From Roseovarius sp. THAF9 (lineage in GTDB: Bacteria > Pseudomonadota > Alphaproteobacteria > Rhodobacterales > Rhodobacteraceae), in assembly GCF_009363715.1 (NCBI RefSeq), contig NZ_CP045404.1, positions 1,022,001 through 1,086,000 on the forward strand: DNA of 64,000 nucleotides. The letters run 5' to 3'. The notes under the pieces are model-generated. The model was not told the DNA's origin, did not search any database, and saw only the letters and a program-made list of their open reading frames with translations. Positions 26,224 through 34,818 of the stretch are shown piece by piece; position 1 is the first letter of the stretch; each line of letters starts with the position of its first letter. The translations under genes were made by a program, and so were the position numbers.

Positions 26224-27073
26224 CCTGGAGCCAGTCCAGCATGATGTCGCAAAGGCGGTCGGGATCTTCCTCGTGGGCGAGGTGGCCCACGCCATCCAGC
26301 CGAATGCGCTCGGCATCGGGCAGGATAGCGGCGGCGCGGTCCGAGACCTCGGGCGACACGGCCGTGTCGCGGTCGCCGGTGATCAGCAGCACATTATTCT
26401 CGATCTCGGGCAGGCGGTCGAGCAACGCGTCGGTGCTCCAACGGGACATCATCTGCAACGTGCCGTCCACATGGGCGCGGTCGGCGAGGAGGCGGCTGTA
26501 ATACGCAAGGCCTTCTTCGGAGAGCGTGGAGCCGGTGGCGCGGATGACGTTGCGGGCGCGGCCCGGGCGAGCGCCGCCCGCCGAGAAGGCGATGGCGGTG
26601 AGCGGGTTCAGCGCGAGGAGCTTGGCCAGCATCGGGAAAAGCCAGCCCGCCATGCCTTCGAACCGGTCGAGCGCGGCGTTGAGCCCGATGACGGCTGGGG
26701 TGCCGGGCAGGCGGGAAGCAAGGTCGAGCGCCACGGCGGCGCCGGCGGAATGGCCGACGAGGGCCTGCGGCTGCCAGCCTTCAGACGTGCAGAGGGCAGC
26801 GATATCCTCGGCGGTGTTGGCGAGGCCGAGGCGGGAAACGCTGCCGGCGCGGGTGTAGCCGTGACCTGGCAGGTCGAGGGCCAAGACGTGGTGATCTTGT
26901 GACAGGCGGGCGATGAGGTCGCGCCATGTATGGGTGCTGGCGCCAGCGCCGTGCAGCAGGAGGAGCGTGGGGCCACTGCCCCATTCCTGCACATGCCAGT
27001 CGTGCGGGCGATGGCGGACGCGCCGTGAGGCAGAGGCGTGGGGCCAGTCGGGCAGGTCGCGGGCCCAGTCCAT
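26210..27073 (-). CDS. bchO: BchO, alpha/beta hydrolase of the Mg-chelatase operon
   Basis: 287 residues. Alpha/beta-hydrolase fold with LLLLHGAGASTHTW (oxyanion loop), nucleophile elbow VGHSAGAAVAL and a late histidine in VGHLAHEEDP. BchO is always found behind bchI-bchD and is thought to assist Mg insertion or handle an ester intermediate; its reaction is not established. The ATG at 27073 (MDWARDLPDWP) lies 5 nt after the bchD stop. Its stop codon falls in the loop of an 11-bp hairpin. Confidence 0.92.
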   Translation of the reverse strand: MDWARDLPDWPHASASRRVRHRPHDWHVQEWGSGPTLLLLHGAGASTHTWRDLIARLSQDHHVLALDLPGHGYTRAGSVSRLGLANTAEDIAALCTSEGWQPQALVGHSAGAAVALDLASRLPGTPAVIGLNAALDRFEGMAGWLFPMLAKLLALNPLTAIAFSAGGARPGRARNVIRATGSTLSEEGLAYYSRLLADRAHVDGTLQMMSRWSTDALLDRLPEIENNVLLITGDRDTAVSPEVSDRAAAILPDAERIRLDGVGHLAHEEDPDRLCDIMLDWLQGKSF

Positions 27074-27078
27074 GCGCG

Positions 27079-28749
27079 TTATGCCTCGAGCGCCGAGGTG
27101 ACGGCGGTGCTGATCCCGTTGGCATCGGCGCGGGGCAGGGCGAGGTAGCGCGCGCCGAGAGCGGCAGCGATGGCGCGGGCCGTGTCGGTGGGGCGGTTGG
27201 AGGTGTCGACCAGCACGCCCGAGAGGCCCTGCGCGCGTAGGCTGGCGGCGATGCGGGTGGCGTCTTCGCTCGCGGTGGCGCGGTCGGGCTCGCCGCTGAG
27301 CGGGATGTTGGCACGGCCGTCGGTCAGCAGGACCAGCAAAGGCGTGAGGCCGCGGCCGCGAGCCAGCTGGGCAAGGTCGCCCGCGGCCATCAAGCCGGAG
27401 GCGAGAGGCGTGCCGCCGCCGCCAGGCAGCGAGGCGAGGCGGCGCTTGGCCTGCACCAGCGAGCGCGTGGGTGGTAGGAGCGTTTCCGTGTCGTTGCCGC
27501 GAAAGGCCAGAAGGGCGACTTGATCGCGGCGGGCATAGGCTTGGGCCAGCATGAGTTCCACCGCGCCTTTCGCTTCGGCCAGTCGGGCGACGGCGGCGGA
27601 GCCGGAGGCGTCGACGGTGAAGATGAGTAGGCGGTCGGAGCGGTCCTCGAACCGCTTGATGCGGATGTCCGAGGGCAGGATGATCAGCGCGCGGTCGGCG
27701 TTGCGCCCGGTGCGGCGGAGGGTCTGCCAAGGGGCGGCGGCGCGCAGGGTCGCGATAGGGTCGATCCGGGCTTGCGCCGAGGGACGCCCCGGGCGCGAGG
27801 GCAAGGGGCGGCCCCGGCGATTGCCGCGGCGACGGTCGCCGGCGCCGCTGCCCGTGGCATTGGCAGGGCGGGTCGACTTGGCTGCCAGCCGGTCAAGGAT
27901 GTCGGGCGGCAGGAGCGCGGCGATGGCGGAAACGAGGATGTCGTCGGTCAGGTCGGTGAGGGATTGGTCGCCGGCCTCGTCTGCCTTGTCGGATTGGCCT
28001 GGTTCGGGGGCGTCGGGCGGGGTTTCGTCCTCGGCCTCGACGGGCATCATTGTTGCGCGGGAGGGATAGACCAGTTCGGCGGCTTCCTGAATGCGATCTT
28101 CGGTGACGCTCATCTCACCGTCGAGCGCGGTGAGGGCGCGGGCGGCGCGCAGGGCGAGGCTCGGCGCGCGCAGGCTGTGGATGCCGAAGCGGGCGGCGAG
28201 GGTGACGAGCATGAGCAATGCGTCTTGAGGTGTTTGCACGCGGGGCAGGCGTTTGCGGGCGGCATCGAGATCGGCGGCGGCCGGCAGGCGGACGGGGGTG
28301 GCGGGCTCGGTCGGCTCGATGTGGAAGGCGAGGCGGTCGAGCAGGGCTTGCGGCGCGCCTTCGTCCGCGCTGGCGGCCTCGTCGAGCAGGATGACGGCGT
28401 GGCCGCGATCCGAATCAAGCAGTTGGGCGAGGCGGGCGGCGAGGCCGGAGGGCGTGCGCTCGGCCATGGTGAGGGTGAGCATGGAGGGCTGATCGGCGAG
28501 GCCTGCATCGCGTACCGGGCGGCCCTTGGCCAGCGAGGCGGCGATGTTGAGGCCGCCGAAAAGCTGGTCGTCGGTGATGGCGGGGTGGATGCGGTGCTGG
28601 GGGCCGGGAAGTTTGCGCAGGGCGGTCTCGAAGGCCTGACGGGCAGGGCCCATGCGGGCGCGGAACGTCAGGCCCTTGAGGCCGCCCGGGTCCACGGCCA
28701 GAGCCGCGAGGGCGCGCTGGGTGCGGTCCGTGTCGGCCCCGTCTGTCAT
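27079..28749 (-). CDS. bchD: Magnesium chelatase subunit D
   Basis: 556 residues. N-terminal AAA-like domain without a consensus P-loop, an acidic/proline-rich linker (about residues 250-270) followed by a basic stretch (RRRGNRRGRP), and a C-terminal integrin-I/VWA domain with MIDAS residues DASGSAA and LTDGRAN. BchD forms the double hexamer with BchI that drives Mg2+ insertion into protoporphyrin IX by BchH. Its ATG overlaps the bchI stop by 4 nt. Somewhat short but complete. Confidence 0.95.
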   Translation of the reverse strand: MTDGADTDRTQRALAALAVDPGGLKGLTFRARMGPARQAFETALRKLPGPQHRIHPAITDDQLFGGLNIAASLAKGRPVRDAGLADQPSMLTLTMAERTPSGLAARLAQLLDSDRGHAVILLDEAASADEGAPQALLDRLAFHIEPTEPATPVRLPAAADLDAARKRLPRVQTPQDALLMLVTLAARFGIHSLRAPSLALRAARALTALDGEMSVTEDRIQEAAELVYPSRATMMPVEAEDETPPDAPEPGQSDKADEAGDQSLTDLTDDILVSAIAALLPPDILDRLAAKSTRPANATGSGAGDRRRGNRRGRPLPSRPGRPSAQARIDPIATLRAAAPWQTLRRTGRNADRALIILPSDIRIKRFEDRSDRLLIFTVDASGSAAVARLAEAKGAVELMLAQAYARRDQVALLAFRGNDTETLLPPTRSLVQAKRRLASLPGGGGTPLASGLMAAGDLAQLARGRGLTPLLVLLTDGRANIPLSGEPDRATASEDATRIAASLRAQGLSGVLVDTSNRPTDTARAIAAALGARYLALPRADANGISTAVTSALEA

Positions 28750-29750
28750 CCGAAGGTTTCGGCGACAGTGCGGGTGACGCGGGTGGTGGAGCCAGCCTCG
28801 TCCAGTGGGTCGCGGCGCAGGCGGTGGCTGAGTGCCAGCGGCGCGACGGCAGCGAGATGGTCGCGGGAGATGGCCTTGTCGCCTTCATAGGCGGCGAGGG
28901 CGCGGGCGGCGCGCAGCAGGGTCAGCTCGCCGCGCAGGCCGTCGGCGCCGAGGGCCACGGCGAGGGCGGCGCAGTCGCGCAGGATGGTGTCGGTCGCTTC
29001 GAGTTTGCGAAGTGCGGCGCGTCCGGCGAGAATGGCGTCGCGAATTTTCGCATCCTCGGGCTGCCATTTGGCAACGAAGCCTTCGCGGTCCATGTCGAAA
29101 GCGTCGCGGCGGCGGACGACCTCGATCCGTTCGTCGATATCGGTGGGTGACCTGACCTCGACCGAGAGGCCGAAGCGGTCGAGAAGCTGCGGGCGCAGCT
29201 CGCCTTCCTCGGGATTGCCGGAGCCCACGAGGACAAAGCGGGCGGGGTGGCGGATGGAGAGGCCCTCGCGTTCCACGGCGTTGACGCCGGACTGGGCGAC
29301 ATCGAGCAAGAGATCGACGATGTGATCCTCCAGCAGGTTGACCTCGTCGATATAGAGATAGCCTCGGTTGGCGCGGGCCAGAAGGCCCGGCTCGAAGGCC
29401 TTTTCGCCCTTGGTGAGGGCACGTTCGATGTCTAGCGCGCCGGTCACGCGGTCCTCGGTGACGCCCAAGGGCAGGTCCACGACGGGGGTGGGGCGCTCGA
29501 CCAGATCAGTGTCGGGCACGGTGGCCCAATCGGGGCACTCCTCGGGACGCTCGGAATTGACTGGGCAGCCTTTGACGGCGGTGATGGGTGGCAGCAGAGC
29601 GGCCAGCGCGCGGACGGCGGTGGACTTGCCGGTGCCGCGATCGCCAAAGACCAGAACGCCGCCCAAGCCGGGGTCGATGGCTGTCAGGACCAGCGCCTGT
29701 TTCATGGTGTCCTGTCCGACGATGGCGGAGAACGGAAAGGCGAGGCTCAT
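28746..29750 (-). CDS. bchI: Magnesium chelatase ATPase subunit I
   Basis: 334 residues, AAA+ ATPase. Walker A GDRGTGKSTAVRAL at about residue 37, the BchI-specific CPVNSERPEECPDW insert, Walker B YLYIDEVNLLEDH and sensor GSGNPEEGELRPQLLDRFGL are visible. The ATG at 29750 (MSLAFPFSAIVGQ) overlaps the crtA stop; an upstream extension would read through crtA. ATP hydrolysis by BchI rings powers chelation with BchD and BchH. Confidence 0.97.
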   Translation of the reverse strand: MSLAFPFSAIVGQDTMKQALVLTAIDPGLGGVLVFGDRGTGKSTAVRALAALLPPITAVKGCPVNSERPEECPDWATVPDTDLVERPTPVVDLPLGVTEDRVTGALDIERALTKGEKAFEPGLLARANRGYLYIDEVNLLEDHIVDLLLDVAQSGVNAVEREGLSIRHPARFVLVGSGNPEEGELRPQLLDRFGLSVEVRSPTDIDERIEVVRRRDAFDMDREGFVAKWQPEDAKIRDAILAGRAALRKLEATDTILRDCAALAVALGADGLRGELTLLRAARALAAYEGDKAISRDHLAAVAPLALSHRLRRDPLDEAGSTTRVTRTVAETFG

Positions 29751-30499
29751 GCGCCGACCCCCAGGTGTTGAAGTGGTTTGGCGCCCTGCCACGTGCCGCG
29801 TTCGGCGACGATGTCGAAGCGGGCATAGAGTTCTTCGCGGAACCAGTTGCCGTCACGCACGGCCTTGATGGCGCGGGCGTGCGGACCGTCGTGGCGGGCG
29901 AAGGCGGCCATGCCCGCGGTGTCGGGCCAGACCGAGAAGGTGACCTGGTGCAGGAGCGGTACCTCGCCGATGCCGATCTTGAAGGCGACGTTGGGATCGG
30001 CGCCGATGACCGTGCTGATGTCGGGCACGCGCCGCCAGAACTTGAGCGCCACAAGTGGCTTGATCGTGGCGCGGGTGAGGGCGGCGACGGGGCCGGTGCC
30101 GGTGGCGTCGGCGGGATCGAAAGGGGCCACGCCAGACCATGCGCCCCGCGCCGAGGTGGTTTGCATGTAAAGCGTGTAGCATTCAATGGCGCGGCGGGCG
30201 TAACGGCGGAATATCGGGGCCTCGGCGGTCTGGCGCTGCGCTGTGGCGAGATCGGGCCAGGTGGCGAGAATGGCATAGACGCCGGTGTTGGGTTTCGGCG
30301 TGAACCCCTCGCCGGTGCCCGAGCCGCACAGCTTCCAGAAGCCGATGCCGGGCACGCGGGCCAGCGCGGGACGGGCGAGGCCCATCATGGTGAAGGCCCA
30401 GAGCCTTGAGAGGCCCGGTGCGAAACGGAAAAAGCTGAGGCTGACGATTTGGATGACCCTGTCCCCCTTCGGCCAATGCGTGCGTGTCGGCAGTCCCAT
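29747..30499 (-). CDS. crtA: Spheroidene monooxygenase
   Basis: 250 residues. CrtA adds a keto group to spheroidene using O2, giving spheroidenone under aerobic conditions. Recognisable family segments are VSLSFFRFAPG near the N-terminus, IGFWKLCGSGTGEGF, and VTFSVWPDTAGM..FARHDGPHARAI near the C-terminus. The ATG at 30499 adds about 16 residues before the conserved start; no better start codon lies between. It heads the crtA-bchIDO operon under a promoter overlapping the PpsR box at 30566-30583. Its presence fits an aerobic phototroph of the spheroidene series. Confidence 0.92.
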   Translation of the reverse strand: MGLPTRTHWPKGDRVIQIVSLSFFRFAPGLSRLWAFTMMGLARPALARVPGIGFWKLCGSGTGEGFTPKPNTGVYAILATWPDLATAQRQTAEAPIFRRYARRAIECYTLYMQTTSARGAWSGVAPFDPADATGTGPVAALTRATIKPLVALKFWRRVPDISTVIGADPNVAFKIGIGEVPLLHQVTFSVWPDTAGMAAFARHDGPHARAIKAVRDGNWFREELYARFDIVAERGTWQGAKPLQHLGVGA

Positions 30500-30542
30500 T
30501 CATGCCAATCGCGACGTCCGGTTGTCCAGCGCGTTCCGGTCC

Positions 30543-30583
30543 ATAAAAGAACTTCACTCCGCGATTGTCAACTTAACTTGACA
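30543..30583 (-). promoter_or_regulatory. PpsR/CrtJ box and crtA promoter in the crtA-crtI gap
   Basis: TGTCAA-N6-TTGACA at 30566-30583 is a perfect TGT-N12-ACA palindrome, the known site of the redox/light repressor PpsR (CrtJ). On the minus strand the same bases give TTGACA followed after 17 nt by TTTTAT (30543-30548), a good crtA promoter. In the other direction TTGACA (30578-30583) faces crtI. Confidence 0.85.
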
Positions 30584-30599
30584 CATGTAGGCTGGGTAT

Positions 30600-32153
30600 A
30601 TGTTGACACGTCTGGACCCCGCACTTCGTGAACAGGCCGAGAAGGCCATGCGGCCCCATGCGGTGGTGATCGGCGCAGGGCTGGGCGGTCTGGCCTCGGC
30701 CATGCGGCTGGGCGCGAAGGGCTATCGCGTGACGGTGCTGGACCGGCTGGACGGCCCCGGCGGACGCGGTTCGAGTATCTGGCGGGATGGACATCGTTTC
30801 GATCTTGGGCCGACCATCGTGACGGTGCCGCAGGTGTTCGAGGAGTTGTGGGCAGCCTGCGGGCGGCGGTTTCGCGACGACGTGGATCTGCGCCCGCTCG
30901 ACCCATTTTACGAGATCCGCTGGCCCGATAGTAGCCGTTTTACGGCGCGGCAGGATACCGACGCGATGCGGGCCGAGGTGGCGCGGCTGAGCCCCGGAGA
31001 CGCAAAAGGCTATGAACGGTTCCTGAGGGACAGCGAGCGGCGCTATGTGTTCGGGTTCGAGGATCTGGGGCGGCGGTCGATGCACCGATTCCCGGATCTG
31101 GTGAAGGTCTTGCCGACCTTCGGGATGCTGCGGGCGGATCGGTCGGTCTATGCCCATGCGGCGAAGCGGTTCAAGGACGAACGGCTGCGCATGGCGTTCT
31201 CGTTCCATCCGCTGTTCATCGGGGGCGATCCGTTCAATGTGACGTCGATGTATATCCTTGTCAGTCACCTGGAAAAGGAATTTGGCGTGCATTACGCCAT
31301 GGGTGGCGTCGATGCCATTGCTCGGGCGATGAGCGATGTGGTGGCCGATCAGGGCGGGCTGGTGCGTCAGGGTTCGGACGTGGACGAGATCGTTGTGCGC
31401 GGCGGGCGTGCGGCGGGTGTCCGGTTGACCGGCGGCGAAGTGCTGGAGGCTGACGTGGTCGTGTCCAACGCCGATGCGGGGCATACCTATGACCATCTCA
31501 TGCGCAATGTGAAAAAGCGGCGCTGGACCGCGCCCAAGCTGAAGCGGTCGCGGTGGTCGATGGGATTGTTCGTCTGGTATTTCGGAACGAAGGGCACGCG
31601 CGGCAAATGGGCCGATGTGGGGCACCATACGATCGTGAATGGGCCGCGCTACCAGGGGCTGGTGAAGGACATATTCATCAACGGCAAGCTGTCCGAGGAC
31701 ATGAGCCTTTACGTGCATCGGCCCACGGTGACGGACCCGAGCGCCGCGCCGGAGGGAAATGACACGTTCTATGCGCTGAGCCCGGTGCCGCATCTGGGAT
31801 TCGACGACCCGGTAGATTGGGGCGAGGTGGCAGAGACCTATCGGCGGAAGGTGCAGGCCGTGCTGGAAGAGCAATTGCTGCCGGGGCTGGGAGAGCACTT
31901 GACCGCGTCGGAAGTGTTCACGCCCGAGACGTTCCGGGACAGGTACCTGAGCCCGCACGGATCGGGCTTTTCGCTGGAGCCGCGGATTTTGCAGAGCGCT
32001 TACTTTCGGCCACATAACGTGAGCGAGGAAGTGGCAGGGCTTTACCTTGTCGGGGCGGGCACGCATCCCGGTGCGGGACTGCCGGGCGTGGTGTCGAGCG
32101 CCGAGGTACTGGGCAAGCTGGTGCCGGATGCCGACGAGGTGCGGGTGAGATGA
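30600..32153 (+). CDS. crtI: Phytoene desaturase, neurosporene-forming
   Basis: 517 residues. N-terminal FAD motif VIGAGLGGLASAMRLGAKGY, followed by PGGRGSSI and GHRFDLGPTIVT; the C-terminal carotenoid-desaturase motif is FLVGAGTHPGAGxPGV-like (LVGAGTHPGAGLPGVVSSAE). It converts phytoene by successive dehydrogenations towards neurosporene. Length and blocks match Rhodobacter CrtI throughout. Two starts are possible: ATG 30600, without a clear ribosome site and very close to the promoter, or ATG 30648 (MRPHAVVIGAG) with GAGAAGG just upstream. I list the longer form. The stop overlaps crtB. Confidence 0.93.
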   Translation: MLTRLDPALREQAEKAMRPHAVVIGAGLGGLASAMRLGAKGYRVTVLDRLDGPGGRGSSIWRDGHRFDLGPTIVTVPQVFEELWAACGRRFRDDVDLRPLDPFYEIRWPDSSRFTARQDTDAMRAEVARLSPGDAKGYERFLRDSERRYVFGFEDLGRRSMHRFPDLVKVLPTFGMLRADRSVYAHAAKRFKDERLRMAFSFHPLFIGGDPFNVTSMYILVSHLEKEFGVHYAMGGVDAIARAMSDVVADQGGLVRQGSDVDEIVVRGGRAAGVRLTGGEVLEADVVVSNADAGHTYDHLMRNVKKRRWTAPKLKRSRWSMGLFVWYFGTKGTRGKWADVGHHTIVNGPRYQGLVKDIFINGKLSEDMSLYVHRPTVTDPSAAPEGNDTFYALSPVPHLGFDDPVDWGEVAETYRRKVQAVLEEQLLPGLGEHLTASEVFTPETFRDRYLSPHGSGFSLEPRILQSAYFRPHNVSEEVAGLYLVGAGTHPGAGLPGVVSSAEVLGKLVPDADEVRVR

Positions 32154-33208
32154 AACTGACGCGAATGGAAGCCGCCGACATGGCGCATTGCCGCGAGGCG
32201 ATCCGGGACGGGTCGCGGTCGTTCCATGCGGCCTCGAAACTATTGCCGCGGCGGGTACGTGACCCGGCGCTGGCGCTTTACGCGTTCTGCCGGCTGGCGG
32301 ACGATTCGGTCGACCTGCACTCCGAGAAGGCCGAGGCGGTGGCGCGGCTGCACGAGCGATTGGACCTGGCCTATCGCGGGGTGCCGCGGAATGCGCCCGC
32401 GGACCGGGCCTTTGCCGCCATGGTGGGCCGGTTCGACATGCCGCGCGAATTGCCTGAGGCGCTGTTGGAGGGCCTCGCGTGGGACGCGGAGGGCCGGCGG
32501 TATGACAGCCTGTCGGAGCTGCGGGCCTATTCGGCGCGCGTGGCCTCGGCGGTGGGCGCGATGATGTGCGTGTTGATGGAGATGCGCGAGGCCGACGGGC
32601 TGGCGCGGGCCTGCGACCTGGGCGTGGCGATGCAGCTGACCAATATTGCCCGCGATGTGGGCGAGGATGCCCGCGAGGGGCGGCTTTATCTGCCGCGCGA
32701 CTGGATGGAAGACGAAGGTTTGGACGAGGCGGCGTTCCTGACCAACCCGCAGATGTCGCCGGCCCTGCACCGTGTGATCGCGCGGCTGTTGCGCGAGGCC
32801 GAGGGGCTTTATGCCCGGTCCGAGGCGGGGGTGGCGACGCTGCCCGTGAGTGCGCGGCCGGGGATTTTCGCGGCGCGGTATATCTATGCCGGGATCGGGC
32901 GGCAGTTGCGGCGGCTGGGGCATGATTCCATCGCGCATCGGGCGCGAACCACAGGCGCGCAGAAGCTGGGTTGGCTGATGCTGGCGAGCTTGCGGGCGGG
33001 GGCCACGATGATGATGCCACGCTCGGCCGTGCTGCATGCGCGGCCTTTGCCAGAAGTGGCCTATCTGGTGGAGGCGGCGGCGGAGCGAAAGGCGCCGGGG
33101 CGCGACTGGAGCGAGGCGCTGTGTTCGACCATGGCGACGCTGAAAGCGCGGGACCGGGACGATCCGGCCTTGCCGGTTTCGGGGAGGCACGCTAGATCGA
33201 GATCATGA
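32150..33208 (+). CDS. crtB: Phytoene synthase
   Basis: 352 residues. Condenses two geranylgeranyl diphosphates to phytoene. The two Asp-rich motifs are visible: LADDSVD at about residue 50 and NIARDVGEDAREGR at about residue 166, with the squalene/phytoene-synthase signature YARSEAGVATLP near the C-terminal third. The start overlaps crtI by 4 nt (ATGA) and the stop overlaps tspO, so crtI-crtB-tspO is one translationally coupled unit. Confidence 0.96.
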   Translation: MKLTRMEAADMAHCREAIRDGSRSFHAASKLLPRRVRDPALALYAFCRLADDSVDLHSEKAEAVARLHERLDLAYRGVPRNAPADRAFAAMVGRFDMPRELPEALLEGLAWDAEGRRYDSLSELRAYSARVASAVGAMMCVLMEMREADGLARACDLGVAMQLTNIARDVGEDAREGRLYLPRDWMEDEGLDEAAFLTNPQMSPALHRVIARLLREAEGLYARSEAGVATLPVSARPGIFAARYIYAGIGRQLRRLGHDSIAHRARTTGAQKLGWLMLASLRAGATMMMPRSAVLHARPLPEVAYLVEAAAERKAPGRDWSEALCSTMATLKARDRDDPALPVSGRHARSRS

Positions 33209-33681
33209 TCTGGCTTTGCTTTGTCATTTTTCTTGCGGCCTGCTTTGCGGCGGGGGCGACCGGGGCGCTGTTCCCGCCGGGCAAGTGGTACGAGGACCTC
33301 AACAAGCCGACATGGACCCCGCCGAACTGGCTGTTTCCGGTGGCGTGGACGACGCTCTACCTGCTGATGGCGGGGGCGGGCGCACGGGTCGCGGTCAGCC
33401 CCGACAACGCCGTGGCGATGGCGCTGTGGGCGTTGCAGATCGCGCTGAACGGGCTGTGGACGCCGGTGTTTTTCGGGCTGCGCCGGATCCGGCTGGGGCT
33501 GGTCGTGCTGGTGGGCCTGTGGATCGCGGTGTTCAGCGGGATGATCGCGCTGTGGCAGGTGGACTGGCTGGCCGGGCTGATGTTCGCGCCTTACCTCGCG
33601 TGGGTCAGCGTCGCGGGCGCGCTCAACCTTTCGGTCATGCGGCTCAACCCCGAGGTGGTACGGGCCGAAGCGCGGCGCTGA
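33205..33681 (+). CDS. tspO: TspO/MBR-family tryptophan-rich sensory protein
   Basis: 158 residues with five transmembrane helices and the family residues GKWYEDLNKPTWTPPNWLFP and ALNGLWTPVFFG. In Rhodobacter, TspO is an outer-membrane or envelope tetrapyrrole-binding protein that dampens photosynthesis gene expression in oxygen. The location after crtIB is the same as in Rhodobacter. The start overlaps crtB (ATGA), so it is expressed together with carotenoid enzymes. Confidence 0.95.
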   Translation: MIWLCFVIFLAACFAAGATGALFPPGKWYEDLNKPTWTPPNWLFPVAWTTLYLLMAGAGARVAVSPDNAVAMALWALQIALNGLWTPVFFGLRRIRLGLVVLVGLWIAVFSGMIALWQVDWLAGLMFAPYLAWVSVAGALNLSVMRLNPEVVRAEARR

Positions 33682-33732
33682 GTTTTGTCGACAGGCATGG
33701 AACCCGGCGAATGGCTGCGCGGTTGATGCCTT

Positions 33733-34764
33733 ATGCTCTCTGACCTTTCCCTGACAGCCAACCTGATCGTTTTCGCAGGTGCCGCGCTTGTTATCCTGAT
33801 CGCAGGCACGAAAATGACCGGGATGGCGGACCGGATCGCGGACCGGACCGGGTTGGGCGAAGCCGTAACCGGGGGGCTCTTGCTGGGTGCCGCGACATCG
33901 TTGTCGGGCACTGTGGTTTCCATAACATCGGCACTGGATGGCCGCGCGAGCCTGGCGTTTTCCAACGGGGTTGGCGGGATCGCGGCGCAGACGGCGTTTT
34001 TGGCGCTGGCGGACCTGATCTATCGCCGCGCGAACCTGGAACATGCGGCGGCGGATGTGGCGAACCTGTTTCAAAGCACATTGCTGATGTTGATGATGGT
34101 GGTGCCGCTGGCGGCTTTCGTCATGCCGGAGATGGCGTTCTGGTCGGTGCATCCGGCCTCGGTCGTGCTGGTGGGGATCTATCTTTTCGGCGCCTACGCG
34201 AGTGTCGGTGTCCGGCAAAGCCCGATGTGGCGGGCCGTGGATACGCAGGAAACGCGCGACGACCAGCCTGAAGACGAGGAAGACGCCCAGAAAAGCGTGA
34301 CCGCGTTGTTGGTGCCATTCCTGGGGCTGATGCTGCTGCTGGGGCTGGCGGGCTACGCGATTGCGCGATCCGCAGGAGCGTTGACCGAACAGTTGGGTCT
34401 GTCCTCGGCGTTGGTGGGCGCGTTGATGACGGCGGTGGTGACGTCGATGCCGGAGTTGGTCACGACGCTGGCTGCCGTGCGGCGTGGCGCGTTGCAGCTG
34501 GCCGTGGGCGGGATCATCGGGGGCAACACGTTCGATGTGCTGTTCCTGACGCTGTCGGATATCAGCTATCGCGACGGCTCGCTGTATCATGCCATCGGCA
34601 CGGGCGATCTGTTCTGGGTCGTGGTGGGGCTGGCGATGACCGCCGTGATGCTGATCGGCCTTATCCTGCGTGAGAAGTCGGGTCCGGCCAACATGGGCTG
34701 GGAGAGCTTGACGATGTTGGGGATCTACGGCGGGGCCGTGGGGTTCCAGGCATGGAGCGGGTAG
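33733..34764 (+). CDS. CaCA-type sodium/calcium exchanger-like membrane protein
   Basis: 343 residues, about ten helices in two inverted halves separated by an acidic cytoplasmic loop (DTQETRDDQPEDEEDAQ, about residues 174-190). The second alpha-repeat is classical (VTSMPELVTTLAAV, then GGIIGGNTFD). The first repeat keeps the frame (GAATSLSGTVVSI, then NGVGGIAAQ) but lacks the Pro-Glu pair, so the ion-binding glutamate is missing there. It lies between tspO and crtC inside the photosynthesis cluster, with only 51 bp separating it from tspO. Substrate ion and link to phototrophy unknown. Confidence 0.8.
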   Translation: MLSDLSLTANLIVFAGAALVILIAGTKMTGMADRIADRTGLGEAVTGGLLLGAATSLSGTVVSITSALDGRASLAFSNGVGGIAAQTAFLALADLIYRRANLEHAAADVANLFQSTLLMLMMVVPLAAFVMPEMAFWSVHPASVVLVGIYLFGAYASVGVRQSPMWRAVDTQETRDDQPEDEEDAQKSVTALLVPFLGLMLLLGLAGYAIARSAGALTEQLGLSSALVGALMTAVVTSMPELVTTLAAVRRGALQLAVGGIIGGNTFDVLFLTLSDISYRDGSLYHAIGTGDLFWVVVGLAMTAVMLIGLILREKSGPANMGWESLTMLGIYGGAVGFQAWSG

Positions 34765-34801
34765 CGGAATTTTCGAAAATTCCGTTTCAATCTCTTTGAA
34801 A
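34765..34801. terminator. Twin hairpins between exchanger gene and crtC
   Basis: CGGAATTT and AAATTCCG pair around TCGA (34765-34784), followed by TTTCAA / TTGAAA (34785-34801) with a 5-nt loop. The pair sits between convergent genes and resembles the twin hairpins at 26177-26223. Likely a bidirectional terminator. Confidence 0.65.
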
Positions 34802-34818
34802 GAAATTGGCGGCAGGCG

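Noticed and set aside
24598..26316. 572-codon open frame antisense to the fused permease
   Set aside because: Very His/Arg/Pro-rich translation with no domain; produced by strong GC bias at the third codon position of the real plus-strand permease.
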